Shown here piece by piece: positions 4,966-5,545 of a stretch of 5,545 nt of DNA. The notes under the pieces were generated by a model. The model saw nothing but the letters and a program-made list of their open reading frames with translations, was not told the origin of the DNA and ran no database searches. This DNA is from CAJUOR01 sp964596105 (GTDB taxonomy: Bacteria > Bacillota_I > Bacilli_A > Erysipelotrichales > Coprobacillaceae): positions 1-5,545 of the forward strand of contig CAZQRT010000076.1 in assembly GCA_964596105.1 (NCBI GenBank), read 5' to 3'. The stretch's first letter is position 1. Each line of letters starts with the position of its first letter. The translations under genes and the position numbers were made by a program.

Positions 4966-5545
4966 AATTCACATCACCGGTTTTTAAATAAAGCGCCAGC
5001 ACCAAAGGAAAGTCCTCATCAAAAGGACTTTTTTCTTTAAACGCGTAAAGCGATTCATAATCTGGCGCCAAGAGAAAATCAATATCATCCCAGCACTGAT
5101 TGATCGCCGCCAGCTTCTCCGTCTGTCCTGGCGTTAACTCCATCTCATAATAACGATCCAGCACATCCAGCAAATTACGCGTGCTGCTCGGCCCCATCAA
5201 AATGGTATACAAAAAGAAAACCAGGGTATCATCAGAGGGCAGCGGCCCGCTGGCAAGATTCACCATCCAGACGCCTTCTCCTTCTTCCCAGACCTCATTG
5301 ACAGGATCCTTGGCACGCAAAAAATTAATGATCAAAAGAAAATCCAAAGGACTGGAAAACAAACCTAAAAACTCCGTGACAAGATCATCACTGTCCTCAT
5401 CAAGCGCCACCCCGATGGCGACACTTTTCTTGTCAAACTCCCCCGAAATCACATACTTCTGATCCTTTTTGGTATAACCCACATTACCCAAAAGCTTTAT
5501 AATTTCCTGCCGCGGGCGTTCATCATACAAATCGTGAACCACTTC
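4964..5545 (-). CDS. Unrecognised acidic protein, N-terminus cut by the window edge
   Basis: At least 193 residues read without a stop to the right edge. A GTG at 5542 could be called a start, but the codon before it (GAA) is also open and no ribosome binding site can be seen, so the gene most likely continues outside. I recognise no family. The protein is rich in Asp and Glu, has no signal peptide in the visible part and no Cys-rich or nucleotide-binding motif. Two hydrophobic stretches, around LFSSPLDFLLIINFL and TLVFFLYTILMG, look like buried core helices or strands more than membrane spans because charged segments flank them closely. The C-terminal part has a Trp-Asp-Asp segment and ends KTGDVN. 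It converges on the DUF362 gene, with which it shares the terminator region. A phage, immunity or housekeeping origin cannot be told apart here. Confidence 0.72.
   Translation of the reverse strand, partial: EVVHDLYDERPRQEIIKLLGNVGYTKKDQKYVISGEFDKKSVAIGVALDEDSDDLVTEFLGLFSSPLDFLLIINFLRAKDPVNEVWEEGEGVWMVNLASGPLPSDDTLVFFLYTILMGPSSTRNLLDVLDRYYEMELTPGQTEKLAAINQCWDDIDFLLAPDYESLYAFKEKSPFDEDFPLVLALYLKTGDVN

Noticed and set aside
1..5545. CRISPR array, tRNA, rRNA or riboswitch
   Set aside because: I saw no spaced direct repeats, no tRNA-like cloverleaf or rRNA-like stretch, and the leaders are too short or unstructured for a known riboswitch.

Overview
The window looks like chromosome of a Bacillota (Firmicutes) bacterium of intermediate base composition. 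The reasons are strong AAGGAGG-type ribosome binding sites, TATAAT/extended -10 promoters, hairpin-plus-U-tract terminators, a DUF362 protein of the type common in anaerobic Firmicutes, and a protein related to the IS1634-group transposases of that phylum. A gut or rumen anaerobe (Clostridia or Erysipelotrichia) would fit, but the sequence does not settle this.

Left block, minus strand (about 54-2422): a three-gene unit reads sir2-like -> small PAS protein -> mnmE. It starts at an extended -10 promoter (2414-2422). The sirtuin and PAS genes overlap by 8 nt and only 20 nt separate the PAS gene from mnmE, so one transcript is likely. MnmE is a complete, canonical tRNA-modification GTPase. The sirtuin is very short, has no zinc-binding cysteines, and departs from the family in several conserved motifs. 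Its partner is a single-domain PAS protein with a Cys-His motif. Together they suggest an NAD- or redox-linked module, although that role is inferred. At the far left, a strong plus-strand terminator and perhaps the last codons of a converging gene abut the mnmE stop.

Middle (about 2423-3989): an AT-rich divergent intergenic region, then a plus-strand gene for a 448-residue protein. It resembles IS1634/IS4-group transposases at both ends, but its catalytic core has been shortened and altered while the reading frame stays fully open. No insertion-sequence ends were found. This is the most interesting object in the window and may be a domesticated transposase.

Right block (3990-5545): a plus-strand gene for a DUF362 protein with its own promoter and ribosome binding site, ending in a strong terminator. 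Converging on it from the right edge is the 3' part of an unrecognised minus-strand gene cut by the window end.
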